A stretch of 64,000 nucleotides of DNA from Fremontodendron californicum (GCA_030761205.1 JAULJL010000025.1:1684001-1748000); one strand, 5' to 3'; shown: positions 48,201 through 59,586, counted from the stretch's first letter. The notes: generated from the sequence alone by a model not told the origin. Numbers and translations are program-made.

Positions 48201-49007
48201 AATAAAGCCTTATCTCACTGTCCAAAAAAGATAGTAAAAAGAAAAGGTGATCATTTGAAAGCAAAAGAAGTAGTGTGTGCTAACGTGGGCATAAGGCACT
48301 ATCATATATGAAATGGTCGATAATTATCAAGTTTTAGGTAATTTTGATAGGACCCATTATCCACCCAACACTGTAATGTTTGGTCGTGGAAATGTTGGGT
48401 CCATTTTACAAGGTCACTTTTCTTCTTCTTTTATTCTTCTCTTTATAGTGGATTGGTGTAAATTAGATTGTACCGTTTCGACTTGAATTATTGTTCACAA
48501 TAATAATAAAAAATATTTTTTTTATTAATATTTATATATTGTTATAATTTTTTTTAATAAGTGAATAGTGATTTGGGTCAGACGGAACAATTCAAATCAC
48601 AAAAATTCATACCCAGACCTGATCTAATACGGACCGGATCGGACGAATTGTCCTGTTCATGGACAGGTCTACTCTGCATGCATGCATCCATATTTACGTA
48701 GTAGTGTTAAGTGCATGTCAAATGTTTAGAGAGAAGAAGTTTTTGTTTCATCTTTAAATGGTATGGTTAAGCTGTGGGGTTTAAAGAAAAAATGAAAAGA
48801 AAGGGAGAATGATATAGACTACATGCATTAATATTCATTGTATTTGATCGATTCTCCATCGCCAATGTATGTTTTTCCATTTAAATTTGTGGCTTTACCC
48901 TTGTAAATCGAGCTGTCCTTTCCTTATCCTGTTCCAAAATACCAGCACATTGTTGTTGTGAATGATCATGACTGGCGGCTCTCTCTTTCTTAAGAGAATG
49001 ATAGAAT
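45241..49007. other. AT-rich intergenic DNA with repeat remnants
   Basis: No gene is seen. 45631-45726 has related ends AGGGTTATTCGTAGG and AGAGTTATTCATGG in inverted orientation and may be a small MITE. 46170-46385 carries repeated AGGGGGCCAAAT-type phrases of an unidentified repeat. 47645-47735 is a weak copy of the SINE-like unit at 30491. 47921-47962 is a 21-bp direct repeat (ATCCATTCATAGTGAATATA). Confidence 0.45.
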
Positions 49008-49218
49008 CTATATTATCCGACTTTTTTTTTTAAAAATATTCGTTTTCGATATCTGTGTCTGACATATATATATTCGACATCCTGTGTTCAATACATATTT
49101 AGACATGAGTATGGAGTATTATGATCTTTCAAATATATGAATTTTTTTTAAAAATATTAAGTATATTCGTATCGGACACGTACCCGTATCCAGCACTCAC
49201 TCGAATAGAATAACTTAG
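49008..49218 (+). mobile_element. hAT-like CTATGTT MITE, copy 5, old and diverged
   Basis: It begins CTATATTATCCGACT, keeps GTGTCTGACA and TCGGACACGTACCCGT motifs in family order, and ends GAATAGAATAACTTAG. No duplication is detectable. It is the most diverged copy. Confidence 0.6.
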
Positions 49219-51563
49219 GCAATGGCACAAAAGAGTTAAAATCCGTCAAGAAAAAAAAAAGAATCGAAAACAGATTGTCTTTACATTTTTATTTCCTGTA
49301 ATTTATCCTCTTGGCAGGTAAATTGTCGACACTCGACATCATGTCAAAACAATGGCTAATTTTGTAGATAGGTTGCTTCATCCCAAATTAAAATGTAAAT
49401 GTGCAATTTTATTTACTTGCTTTATTAGAAGTACTTTTTATGTATCCAATAACACCAACAAAAAAGCACCCATAGTTTTTATTTAAAGATCGTTTATTAT
49501 CGATAGCTGAGAGGTAGGGAAGATTGGATAATTTCAAATAAACATATCATTGTAAAATAGTGAATAAAAAATCGCATCGGATTGATCGAAATAATTGAAT
49601 CCAAAATTCGTAGTCTATTTGGTTCAATAGATATAAGTAAATCGGATTGATAAAAAATCGATTAAATTGATAATTGAATCGATTTTAAATTTTTCATTAT
49701 TATTTTTTTGAAAGAGGTGAAATTTAATTTTTTTATTAAAGATCGTACTATTAACTCAAATATATTTTTATTAAGAGCTTTGAATTCAGTTCAGTTCTAT
49801 TGGGTCCTACATAAGCTCCATGTTCCTTCCATAAGACAGAAGAGTGCAATAATCAAGCAAGTTGGAACCATAGTGGAACTTTTTTTTTTTTTGATTTGAG
49901 GAAGATGGAACTGAAAGTATTAAATGATGAGACTACAAAATGGGGAATTCTATCTCTTTATTTTAAGTTCATGTTGTTTGATTATCAACTCACTAGGATT
50001 AATTTTGTTGAAAAGTTTGATTTTCACTTTAATAATTCAAATTTTTTTTTTTTTATAAAATTATTAGTACAAAAAATTACAAACAATCAAATGAACATAC
50101 CAACTATCGAATGATCCGAATGAATCAATATATAACTGAAAAAATTTAATATATAGTTTGATCAAATTCACATACCACCAGAGATTTAAGGATCTCCTCC
50201 TTGTCATTAAGTCAAAGCTTAATCGGCTTATTAATCCAATTTAAAAGTTCAAATTTATCCAAATCCGACACTAATTCAAATCCAAATCCGAATAAGATAG
50301 ATCATGTTCACAATGCCCTTGTCTCAACCACTTTAAAAGATCGATAATTCGGATAATGTTCTTCAACTCATCAAGTCTATGTTAAAAAAGTCATGTCTCT
50401 CAACTCTCAAAGTTGAAAACAATGTACTTGGTCTAGGTTTTGTAACATTATTAATGCAATGGACCATCTCTTCTTTGACAAGGAAAGATGGAAATAAAAT
50501 TTTTATACTATTATTATATATTTTAATTTGGAATATAATTATTTAAAAATTATAGAATTTTGCTTAAGAAGTACGTAGTAATTATTTTCATTGATAGCAT
50601 TGTTTTTCATTGTATATTCAAGTTCAATTAGTAAAAGCCTTCCTTAGTAAGAGCTTCCATCTCTGAATCTTAATTTACCGTAAAAACAATTAGGATGTGT
50701 AGTTTCTATTTGGGGCATTTCGTTTCTGGGATTAATTAATTATATATAAAAAAAATTATTTCATCCACTATTTCTGAAAATTTTAAAAAAATTTACCTCA
50801 ATATATCCGAACTCTTATATATATATTCCTTTCTTTTTCATAGCTTTGACCACTGATTTGGAACTATGGACTCTTTTTCGTCAAGTGCCAAACGCAAGAT
50901 GACACAATGCTGAAAGTTATTTTTCAAGCTTTCTAAGTTATTAGTTTTGTTTGTAGTTTTCGTTCTTGAAATCTTTACCTAAACATTGTACCCAATTTTT
51001 TTTTTACCTAAACAGTTATGGTATAAAATTTTATAAATTGGGTAATTTGGCTTTTCCAATTACTTTCATTGACCACTGACTTGGAATATTTTCCTATATG
51101 AATTTCATATTTGATGAAAGCTACTTTATAGGATACACATAAAGGAAAATCGTATCTCACCTATACATTAGACTTGACAATTTGTGTATATGATTTATGT
51201 TTCGTGTTGTTTTTTTTTATGTATCAGTCGTATAAACATAAAGAATTATTAAATGTATCAAAATTTTAAACACGAATGTAATACGTATATTAAACATATC
51301 GTGTTCGTGTCCTATTTTCGTATCATATTCAAATTTAACAAATCTAATATACACTCATAGTTTAATATTTTTAAATTTTATTAGCGAGATCGAAAGGATA
51401 ACGCATGCTTTCTTAACAATCAAGTAGAACATTTAGAACTCGAGCTTAGCTTCATTAGTTCATACAGTTATCCTTAAAAGATAACATCTAGTAAGTTTGA
51501 AATTTGAATCTCAGCATTTGCAATCATTTTTTTTTTTTTATATTTCTAGACTACAACTTTCTA
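49219..51563. other. AT-rich intergenic DNA
   Basis: No gene is seen. About 51435-51520 is a weak SINE-like unit (AGCTTAGCTTCATTAGTTCA, then TTTGAATCTCAG) related to the one at 30491. The rest is low-complexity. Confidence 0.45.
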
Positions 51564-51568
51564 TGTAC

Positions 51569-53589
51569 TGATGCACCCAAAAGAGTGTATCTTATTTAAC
51601 CTTGCACTAAAAAGATCAATTGTAAGTATAATGATTAGCAAGGGTCGAGTCCTCAGGGATTGGGTTTTAATCTATGAGTTATTAGTTTATAACTTACGTT
51701 CAAAGAAAACAATAAAAGAAAAGGGGTTTTTGAAGCCAGATTTAAATTAAAGTAAATAATAAGAATAAGATGCAAGGCGGTATAACCAGCCAATAAAAAT
51801 ATATATACTAAATTAGGCGGTATAACCAGCCAATATATATACTAAATTAGGCGGTATAACCAGCCAATAAAAATAAAACAAAGTTAATATACAAATTAGG
51901 CGGTATAACCAGCCAATAAAAATAAATATAAAAAATAAGCAAACTAGAAAAGTAAGAAAACAAGTAAGTAAGAAGAATCAAATATGAAAAATATGGTTAA
52001 GGTTTCATTCTCCACCACTAGACATCATTAAGAATCAATTTCAGATCTATCAATACCAACCAACTATCAAAGTTAACAACCGTAGATAACAACAAGCTCT
52101 GTTATCCCAATCTTTCCTTAATTTGTCGTTAAATAGAACAAGCTCTCTATTTAATCTCTAACCATTAAACAACCTAGAATAAGCTCTCTAAATTCAATTT
52201 AATGGCAGCTTTATGATGAGAAAGATAGGTTGATCTAAGCAACAAACACATAAGCTCGGATTGTTCAACTTAGGTTATGTTCCACTTTGCAATTATTGAA
52301 AACTTGACCATAATCATTAATCACAAATTGCCACTTATGAATAGGAAATCAAGACAATTACACGGATCAAGACTCCTAAACTAGCAATAGATAATTATCA
52401 AGATCTATCTAGTTGTACACCTAAATAAATCAAGACAACATCATGAACAATTCTTGTAGAAGAACATAAGCAACTTTGATAGAAAATTAATGATAGATAG
52501 AATCTGAAAATCAATCACAAAACGTGTCTAGGGCTTTGAAATCACCCTTAACCAAATAGAAGTTTAGCCTAGCATAGGCATCATAAACATAAACATAAAA
52601 TTAAAGAGAATCTAAGAAGGAAATAAAAGAAAGAAAGAAGAAGAAGAAGAATATTAATTATCCAACCTCTTGCTCTTTCTAAAGAAAAAGAAAACTAGAG
52701 AAAAGAAAGAAGAAGAAAACTTAGAGAATTTTGTTAAAATGGCTAATATCATACCAATCTCCAATCTGATCCCTTACAATCATCCAAGGCCCTCTATTTA
52801 TACACATTTTGGAGGGCTAAATGACAAGAGACAAGCTTTACAAATTTCAAAGGTAGGTATATGACGATTTTGATCAGCCAACTTGTTGGTCGATTTCGTC
52901 AATATTGGAGGCCTGATCTGATCACATGGTCTTCTAGACAAAGGTTCCCCTATCAGTTACGAAACCATAGCCGTTGGAATCAGCTCATTTGCTGATGTGG
53001 TTAAGCAGATATGGGCAAAATACGAAAACATGTCAGCACAGACGTCATTGCACATCAGCCACCTTGATGGTCGATTTCTTCAATATTGGAGGCCTGATCT
53101 GATCACATGGTCTTCTAGAAAAAGGTTCCCCTATCAGTTACGGAACCATAGCCTTTGGAATCAGCTCATTTGCTGATGTGGATAAGAAGATATGGGCATA
53201 ATACGAAAACATGTCAGCACAGACGTCATTGCACATCAGCCAACTTGATGGTCGATTTCGCTAGGGAAAACGACTCCGTTTTAAGAAGTGTAAAACATGA
53301 AAAAGATAGATATGCCTCTTAGCTTTGCATGGCTACAAATTTCAGCCTTATTGCTTCAGTGAAACTCGAGATATAGCTGATATGGCAAAAGGTGTCGGAA
53401 CTGAAACTGAACTGGATTTGCCCTTAATTCTAGTAATCTGAAATCACTCAAAGAAACTTGTGAAAAACACCAAAATACATAAAAATATAAAAGATCATAA
53501 ACACAATTAGACTAAACAATAATAACTCGTATTTGACACAAAACATTAATAAAACATAACTAAAAACTATATAATTATACGAGTTATCA
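51569..53589 (-). repeat. 3' LTR (by element orientation)
   Basis: The 2021-bp LTR contains four copies of a GGCGGTATAACCAGCCAATA motif (51775-51918) and two copies of a 181-bp unit plus a partial third (from 52875, 53056 and 53237). It is the same length as the other LTR; differences seen are A/C near 52752 and C/T near 53455. Confidence 0.93.
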
Positions 53590-53604
53590 CACCCCCACAC
53601 TTAG
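53590..53604 (-). promoter_or_regulatory. Polypurine tract of the LOG-carrying element
   Basis: On the minus strand CTAAGTGTGGGGGTG directly precedes the LTR start TGATAACTCG, as expected for a polypurine tract. Confidence 0.85.
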
Positions 53605-55701
53605 ATTGTTGCTAGTCCCTAGCAACGACTCAATAAAAATAAAATAAGAAAATCTAATCTAATCCATTTTCGTAGGAAATCACGGTGGCACTTAGCATGT
53701 GACACAAGCCTTTAAACCCCTAGGTGTCCCTAGTGGACGAGTTTAGTCTCGTGAGGGTTTACTAGAACGATACCCACAAACATTGAAAAACTAAAATATA
53801 AATAAACTGCATATACTAAAAATATTTACTCCTAATCCTTTCAATACAAATTAGAGACAATATTTGAACAAGTCTTATAAACTAATCAATAGCTTAAAGA
53901 ATTTCACAAAAAATCATGCTTGAATGTAAATTGTTTGAGTTAAGCCAATATTAGCATAACATATCTCAATCAAAATATTGCATGTTCAAATTTAATCTCA
54001 ACTTCTCACATGGGATACCCTCATGATTTTCACTCTTTAAAGTAGTGGTGAAGTGTTTACACTCAATCAATCTCATGAAAACAGTTCTACCATATTCTTG
54101 CTTGTCCACCTATTCTCCACTATTTAGATCATACAACTTCATGAATCAAGAGGTCTTTAATCAAGGTTGTAATGGGGCCAAGGGGTTTGTAATGTGGTTG
54201 AAGAACAAAAGGATAAAGATATCACAAAGGTTCCAAAGAGTTCATAAAGTTTAGAGATATAAAAAGATCATACAAAGAAACTTCTCAAAACTCTTTACAA
54301 GTACATAGTCACCTAGGCCGGATATTCATGTTGGGCCTTTTCTTCATTCTAAACGACTTTGTAACATCTTTTTCTTTTTCCACAAATTCAAGAGATGATT
54401 CATATTTTTTTTTTTTTTACATAGGAATGTATTTGCCAGTATTCCATTTCTTTTTCTCTTGACTTTTCTTTTCTTTTCCCCCCACACTTATTTCTTGTTT
54501 CTAACCCAAATTTTTAACTAAAAATATCCCTTGTCTTTGCAACTTGTCTCAAAACATGCTAATTCATCTTTGGAACAAAGGTAAAGATATAAGTATATTT
54601 AGGTTAGGGACAAGTTATGGTTACCAAAGAGATAGCTTATTCAATGTAGGCTCAAATTGGTTCACTAAGGGTGTGTTCTCTTGGAACATCAATAAGGGAT
54701 GGCTGTTTGGCCCTGGCTAAAAATCCTAATGCCTCTATCATATTCATGTTGTCACATGTATCAATATAGTCTCAAACGGTTTAAAGCAAGTTCTAGAGAA
54801 TCATGTAATCATAAGAGCACTCAAGAAAGAAATTAAATTGATTTGTATAATGCATCAATCATTATAGGCTCAAAAACTCACAAGGATGATTATACAAGTC
54901 AGATTAAGTCTAAACATGCTTCTTTCTCAATCAACATATTATATTAACATTGGCTCATAAAAAGGTTGACATCAAGCTCAATTCTCATGAAAATCTTCTC
55001 ACTAATAAATCTGTTTTAGACTTATGCAATTCATATCTCATCATTGTATTAAAAAGGAACTAAAACACACTAAAAAAATAATAATAATAATAAAGACTCA
55101 AAAAAAAAAATAGTAGACAAAAATAAAAGAAATCCTAAATCATTCCCCCCCACACTTAATTCTTACATTGTCCTCAATGTAAGTCTATTAACTCAAATCA
55201 AAGAATCATGTGTAAGAGAAAAGAACTAATAACATAAGAATAGGAACAACTAAGACTCAAAACAAAACAAACTCATGCAACCTAAATAATCCTAAAATAC
55301 TAAACAAAAATTAACAAGTAAACATAAAAAGATTAAAATCAAACTGACAAGGTATGTCTCAAGTCTCCCTTACTCAGACCTTGTTCAGAATGAATACTTC
55401 TAAATTGCTTAAAACACAACAAACTCTTTTTTTTTTTTTTTTTTTTTTTTTTTGAAAAGAAGAAATCAAACTGACAAGGTATGTCTCAAGTCTCCCTTAC
55501 TCAGACCTTGTTCAGAATGAATACTTCTTAAATTTTTTTTTTTTTTTTATTAAATTAGCAAAATATGTCCCTTACCCCCTACTAAAATATGACATTGTCC
55601 CCAATGTCAAATTTTAAAGGTAGAATTTAGGAGATATTACCTGCAGAGGTTGCTAACCACTTATTATAACTGAGACACAACAAGCAAAATGTTAGATAAT
55701 G
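53605..55701 (-). other. Long non-coding 3' internal region of the LOG-carrying element
   Basis: About 2.1 kb without a credible ORF on either strand. On the minus strand it holds GAGGACAATGTAAG followed by AAGTGTGGGGGGG (around 55145-55180) and a related GGGGACAATG phrase (around 55595), motifs common near the 3' ends of Athila-like elements. A 68-bp direct repeat occurs at about 55336-55403 and 55463-55530, separated by T-runs. Confidence 0.7.
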
Positions 55702-56349
55702 TCACAAAGACAAAGTGCAATCCACTCCTTGCTCGTCCATATCTCTTTTTCTTTTTCCGAGCGTTTGCGAAACAACCGTAGCAGATAAACACTCATAAGC
55801 TTGGAGCTTTTTGAGTAAATCTTCAATGGTTGTAGCAGAAATTATGGTTCTCCTTGCCTCTGAAAACATGAATCCATTATCCACAGCATTATCTAAATAT
55901 GAAAGCAAATTACTAAAATAACCATTAATAGTAAGCAAACCAATGGGTTTCTTATTTGTGACCAAAGATGACCAAGAAGCCACGCAAGCTATTTCTTCCA
56001 ATGTACCCAGACCTCCTGGTAAAGCAATGAATGCATCGGCAGAATGGTACATGATTGTTATCCGTTCAGGGACACTCCAGACTTGTATTTCCTTACCCAC
56101 GGTGGGTCCACAAAAACTTGTGAATAGTTTTGGCACGATTCCTAGAACTGGACTTCCTCCGGCGTGTGCTACTGTAGCGACTGCTCCCATTAAACCTGTA
56201 CTACCGCCTCCATAAATCAAGTGGATCTTTTGTTGGGCAAGTATTACTCCAACTCTTATGGCTTCATCAGCGAATATGTTATTTTTTCCTGGATAAGCAC
56301 CTCCAAAGACACAAATTTTTTTAATGCGCTGGGATGAAGTACTTGCCAT
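55702..56349 (-). CDS. LOG-type cytokinin riboside 5'-monophosphate phosphoribohydrolase (215 aa), intronless
   Basis: LOG enzymes release active cytokinin bases from their riboside monophosphates in one step. The protein has the family's Rossmann-like fold signatures: KKICVFGGAYPGKNN, IHLIYGGGSTGLMGAVA, and the PGGxGTxxE motif as PGGLGTLEE at 111-119, preceded by an Arg (R96) and ADAFIAL. Length is typical, with a C-terminal extension containing GKRKRD (199-204), a possible nuclear-localisation patch. I chose the ATG at 56349 (MASTSSQR, as in plant LOGs); an upstream in-frame ATG at 56388 would add 13 residues. TATATAT lies at 56393-56402, about 45 bases upstream. Plant LOG genes normally have several introns; this has none and sits inside an LTR element in its orientation, so it looks like a captured cDNA. 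The frame is fully open. Confidence 0.92.
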   Translation of the reverse strand: MASTSSQRIKKICVFGGAYPGKNNIFADEAIRVGVILAQQKIHLIYGGGSTGLMGAVATVAHAGGSPVLGIVPKLFTSFCGPTVGKEIQVWSVPERITIMYHSADAFIALPGGLGTLEEIACVASWSSLVTNKKPIGLLTINGYFSNLLSYLDNAVDNGFMFSEARRTIISATTIEDLLKKLQAYECLSATVVSQTLGKRKRDMDEQGVDCTLSL

Positions 56350-56717
56350 TTTTTTTTTCTTCGAGTGCCTGAAAGAGAATGAGTACATGGTGTAATATAT
56401 AGAGGACTCAGTAGTGAATCAGACAAGAGTAATAATGTCGCCGAAAGTGTATCTGACCTGTCAGAAGAAAATGTTAACCTAACAAAAGATTTTTGCGTGA
56501 TTTCAGGAAGAAAATCAAAAAGAGAAAAAAAAAAAATCAACCGTAAAAGACAAATAAAAAAAAAACGAGAATAGTTACACAAATCGAACAACACGTAAAT
56601 TAAACCAAAATAAAGTTATTGCAAATCAAACCAAAAGCTGAGAAGTCATTTATTGTAGTTGTGATTGTGGCTCACATCTTCCTCTGGTTTTACGTCCAGA
56701 AACGGCTTAAACGCCTT

Positions 56718-57254
56718 CTATGAGTCGAGGATATGCTTCCCATCCAGTTTTCTTACAAGCTGGCAAACAGGGTCTTTTAACATCAGATTCCCAAGATGTT
56801 GCCATTCCCTTTGGAATTGCGGCCATAAATCAAGAATTTCTCTTTGTACGTCTCCACTAGGATGCGTCTCAAGAGAAAGTTGGATATTACCCAAATTCTC
56901 CTTACTCAGTCCATCCTTAATGAATTCAATTTTATCATCTCGATTAGAGGACGGAATCCCAATAGAACGACATTTACCGTTACACGTCCATCGTGCACAT
57001 TTGTGGCAATTTGAACTCATGCGCTTTGCTCGTCGCTTCTTTGCAAAAGTGCTTCTACCTGTACCTGGTAAATGCAAAACAGGAAGATATTCATCTTCAC
57101 GTACCTTGGCTTCAATTATCCAACGTATGTCGTCAGGAATCCCTTTTTGCATAAGCATTCTTAATCTTTCAAGTCGAACTTGGTAAAGCTTCAGTAAAAT
57201 ATTTCGAGGAAAAGGAGGAAATCGTTTCTGCAATCTTGTGAGAATATCATCCAT
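56718..57254 (-). CDS. 178-aa basic zinc-finger protein, flexivirus CRP-like layout
   Basis: This ORF is the first after the primer-binding site, where gag would be expected. Residues 1-60 are helical-looking with many Arg and Leu (MDDILTRLQKRFPPFPRN). At 66-78 GRSTFAKKRRAKR is a strongly basic patch, followed by a compact finger C83-x2-C86-x4-C91-x3-C95 and, soon after, IEFIKDGLSKEN. A GRS motif, an Arg/Lys run and a four-Cys finger in this order recall the cysteine-rich nucleic-acid-binding proteins (silencing suppressors) of carla- and related flexiviruses. The C-terminal 60 residues (LDLWPQFQREWQHLGN...) are not explained by that comparison. A Gag-like nucleocapsid is the main alternative, but spacing differs from the retroviral CCHC knuckle. 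The frame is open; function unknown. Confidence 0.75.
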   Translation of the reverse strand: MDDILTRLQKRFPPFPRNILLKLYQVRLERLRMLMQKGIPDDIRWIIEAKVREDEYLPVLHLPGTGRSTFAKKRRAKRMSSNCHKCARWTCNGKCRSIGIPSSNRDDKIEFIKDGLSKENLGNIQLSLETHPSGDVQREILDLWPQFQREWQHLGNLMLKDPVCQLVRKLDGKHILDS

Positions 57255-57537
57255 CCTGAAAAAAAAAAGAATGAAAAAAAATTGAAAGAGAAATTGGAAG
57301 AGAAATTTATATACAATATCAGTTTTGTGGGTAGCTGATGGAACCGATTTAAATAATCACGGAATACCGTTATCCGCCATTTAACCGGGGTTAAAAAAAA
57401 AAAATTTATATTTACATCTAGTTATTTTCAAAACAAGGATCAGAAAGAAAAACAACATAAAAAGACTCAAAAACAAAACACTGTAAATAAAATCCTAAAA
57501 GAGTGTATCTTATTTAACAAAACACTGTAAATAATAT

Positions 57538-57554
57538 CCCCGGCAACGGCGCCA
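57538..57554 (-). promoter_or_regulatory. Primer-binding site of the LOG-carrying element
   Basis: The minus strand reads TGGCGCCGTTGCCGGGG, six bases after the end of the right LTR. This is the primer-binding site typical of Athila-group elements and fixes the element's orientation. Just inside it (57497-57520) a short copy of the LTR end (AAAGAGTGTATCTTATTTAAC) recurs, probably a template-switching scar. Confidence 0.88.
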
Positions 57555-57560
57555 AAAACT

Positions 57561-59581
57561 TGATGCACCCAAAAGAGTGTATCTTATTTAACCTTGCACT
57601 AAAAAGATCAATTGTAAGTATAATGATTAGCAAGGGTCGAGTCCTCAGGGATTGGGTTTTAATCTATGAGTTATTAGTTTATAACTTACGTTCAAAGAAA
57701 ACAATAAAAGAAAAGGGGTTTTTGAAGCCAGATTTAAATTAAAGTAAATAATAAGAATAAGATGCAAGGCGGTATAACCAGCCAATAAAAATATATATAC
57801 TAAATTAGGCGGTATAACCAGCCAATATATATACTAAATTAGGCGGTATAACCAGCCAATAAAAATAAAACAAAGTTAATATACAAATTAGGCGGTATAA
57901 CCAGCCAATAAAAATAAATATAAAAAATAAGCAAACTAGAAAAGTAAGAAAACAAGTAAGTAAGAAGAATCAAATATGAAAAATATGGTTAAGGTTTCAT
58001 TCTCCACCACTAGACATCATTAAGAATCAATTTCAGATCTATCAATACCAACCAACTATCAAAGTTAACAACCGTAGATAACAACAAGCTCTGTTATCCC
58101 AATCTTTCCTTAATTTGTCGTTAAATAGAACAAGCTCTCTATTTAATCTCTAACCATTAAACAACCTAGAATAAGCTCTCTAAATTCAATTTAATGGCAG
58201 CTTTATGATGAGAAAGATAGGTTGATCTAAGCAACAAACACATAAGCTCGGATTGTTCAACTTAGGTTATGTTCCACTTTGCAATTATTGAAAACTTGAC
58301 CATAATCATTAATCACAAATTGCCACTTATGAATAGGAAATCAAGACAATTACACGGATCAAGACTCCTAAACTAGCAATAGATAATTATCAAGATCTAT
58401 CTAGTTGTACACCTAAATAAATCAAGACAACATCATGAACAATTCTTGTAGAAGAACATAAGCAACTTTGATAGAAAATTAATGATAGATAGAATCTGAA
58501 AATCAATCACAAAACGTGTCTAGGGCTTTGAAATCACCCTTAACCAAATAGAAGTTTAGCCTAGCATAGGCATCATAAACATAAACATAAAATTAAAGAG
58601 AATCTAAGAAGGAAATAAAAGAAAGAAAGAAGAAGAAGAAGAATATTAATTATCCAACCTCTTGCTCTTTCTAAAGAAAAAGAAAACTAGAGAAAAGAAA
58701 GAAGAAGAAAACTTAGAGAATTTTGTTAAAATGGCTAATATCCTACCAATCTCCAATCTGATCCCTTACAATCATCCAAGGCCCTCTATTTATACACATT
58801 TTGGAGGGCTAAATGACAAGAGACAAGCTTTACAAATTTCAAAGGTAGGTATATGACGATTTTGATCAGCCAACTTGTTGGTCGATTTCGTCAATATTGG
58901 AGGCCTGATCTGATCACATGGTCTTCTAGACAAAGGTTCCCCTATCAGTTACGAAACCATAGCCGTTGGAATCAGCTCATTTGCTGATGTGGTTAAGCAG
59001 ATATGGGCAAAATACGAAAACATGTCAGCACAGACGTCATTGCACATCAGCCACCTTGATGGTCGATTTCTTCAATATTGGAGGCCTGATCTGATCACAT
59101 GGTCTTCTAGAAAAAGGTTCCCCTATCAGTTACGGAACCATAGCCTTTGGAATCAGCTCATTTGCTGATGTGGATAAGAAGATATGGGCATAATACGAAA
59201 ACATGTCAGCACAGACGTCATTGCACATCAGCCAACTTGATGGTCGATTTCGCTAGGGAAAACGACTCCGTTTTAAGAAGTGTAAAACATGAAAAAGATA
59301 GATATGCCTCTTAGCTTTGCATGGCTACAAATTTCAGCCTTATTGCTTCAGTGAAACTCGAGATATAGCTGATATGGCAAAAGGTGTCGGAACTGAAACT
59401 GAACTGGATTTGCCCTTAATTCTAGTAATCTGAAATCACTTAAAGAAACTTGTGAAAAACACCAAAATACATAAAAATATAAAAGATCATAAACACAATT
59501 AGACTAAACAATAATAACTCGTATTTGACACAAAACATTAATAAAACATAACTAAAAACTATATAATTATACGAGTTATCA
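57561..59581 (-). repeat. 5' LTR (by element orientation)
   Basis: Same length and repeats as the left LTR, offset by 5992 bases. Internal 181-bp units begin near 58867, 59048 and 59229. It would drive minus-strand transcription through the zinc-finger and LOG genes. Confidence 0.93.
58787..58794 (-). promoter_or_regulatory. TATA box of the LOG-carrying element's LTR
   Basis: On the minus strand TGTGTATAAATAGAGGGCC is a strong plant TATA context, in the middle of the LTR and pointing toward the primer-binding site. The same box is at 52795-52802 in the other LTR. Confidence 0.65.
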
Positions 59582-59586
59582 TGTAC

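Larger units (their letters stand above)
51569..59581 (-). mobile_element. Non-autonomous LTR retrotransposon carrying a LOG gene and a zinc-finger gene
   Basis: The 8013-bp element has two 2021-bp LTRs (51569-53589, 57561-59581) with TG...CA ends and a 5-bp duplication TGTAC (51564-51568, 59582-59586). The primer-binding site beside the right LTR and polypurine tract beside the left LTR show that it reads on the minus strand. The primer-binding site TGGCGCCGTTGCCGGGG is the type used by Athila-group Ty3/gypsy elements, and purine-rich GTGTGGGGG phrases in the 3' internal region are also typical of them. I find no gag, protease, integrase or reverse transcriptase. In their place are two intact minus-strand ORFs: a 178-aa zinc-finger protein and a LOG-type enzyme. 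I found only two differences between the LTRs by eye, so the insertion is recent. Confidence 0.93.

Noticed and set aside
52670..52864. Small open frame repeated identically at 58662-58856
   Set aside because: It is inside the LTR on the strand opposite to element transcription, Lys/Glu-rich from a purine-rich run, and repeated only because the LTR is repeated.
55943..56215. Open frame of 90 codons on the plus strand
   Set aside because: It is antisense to the LOG gene core.
56665..57186. Open frame of 173 codons on the plus strand opposite the zinc-finger ORF
   Set aside because: It is the antisense shadow of the minus-strand ORF, which is in element orientation, slightly longer and has a coherent finger motif. 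Coding on both strands cannot be excluded but has no support.
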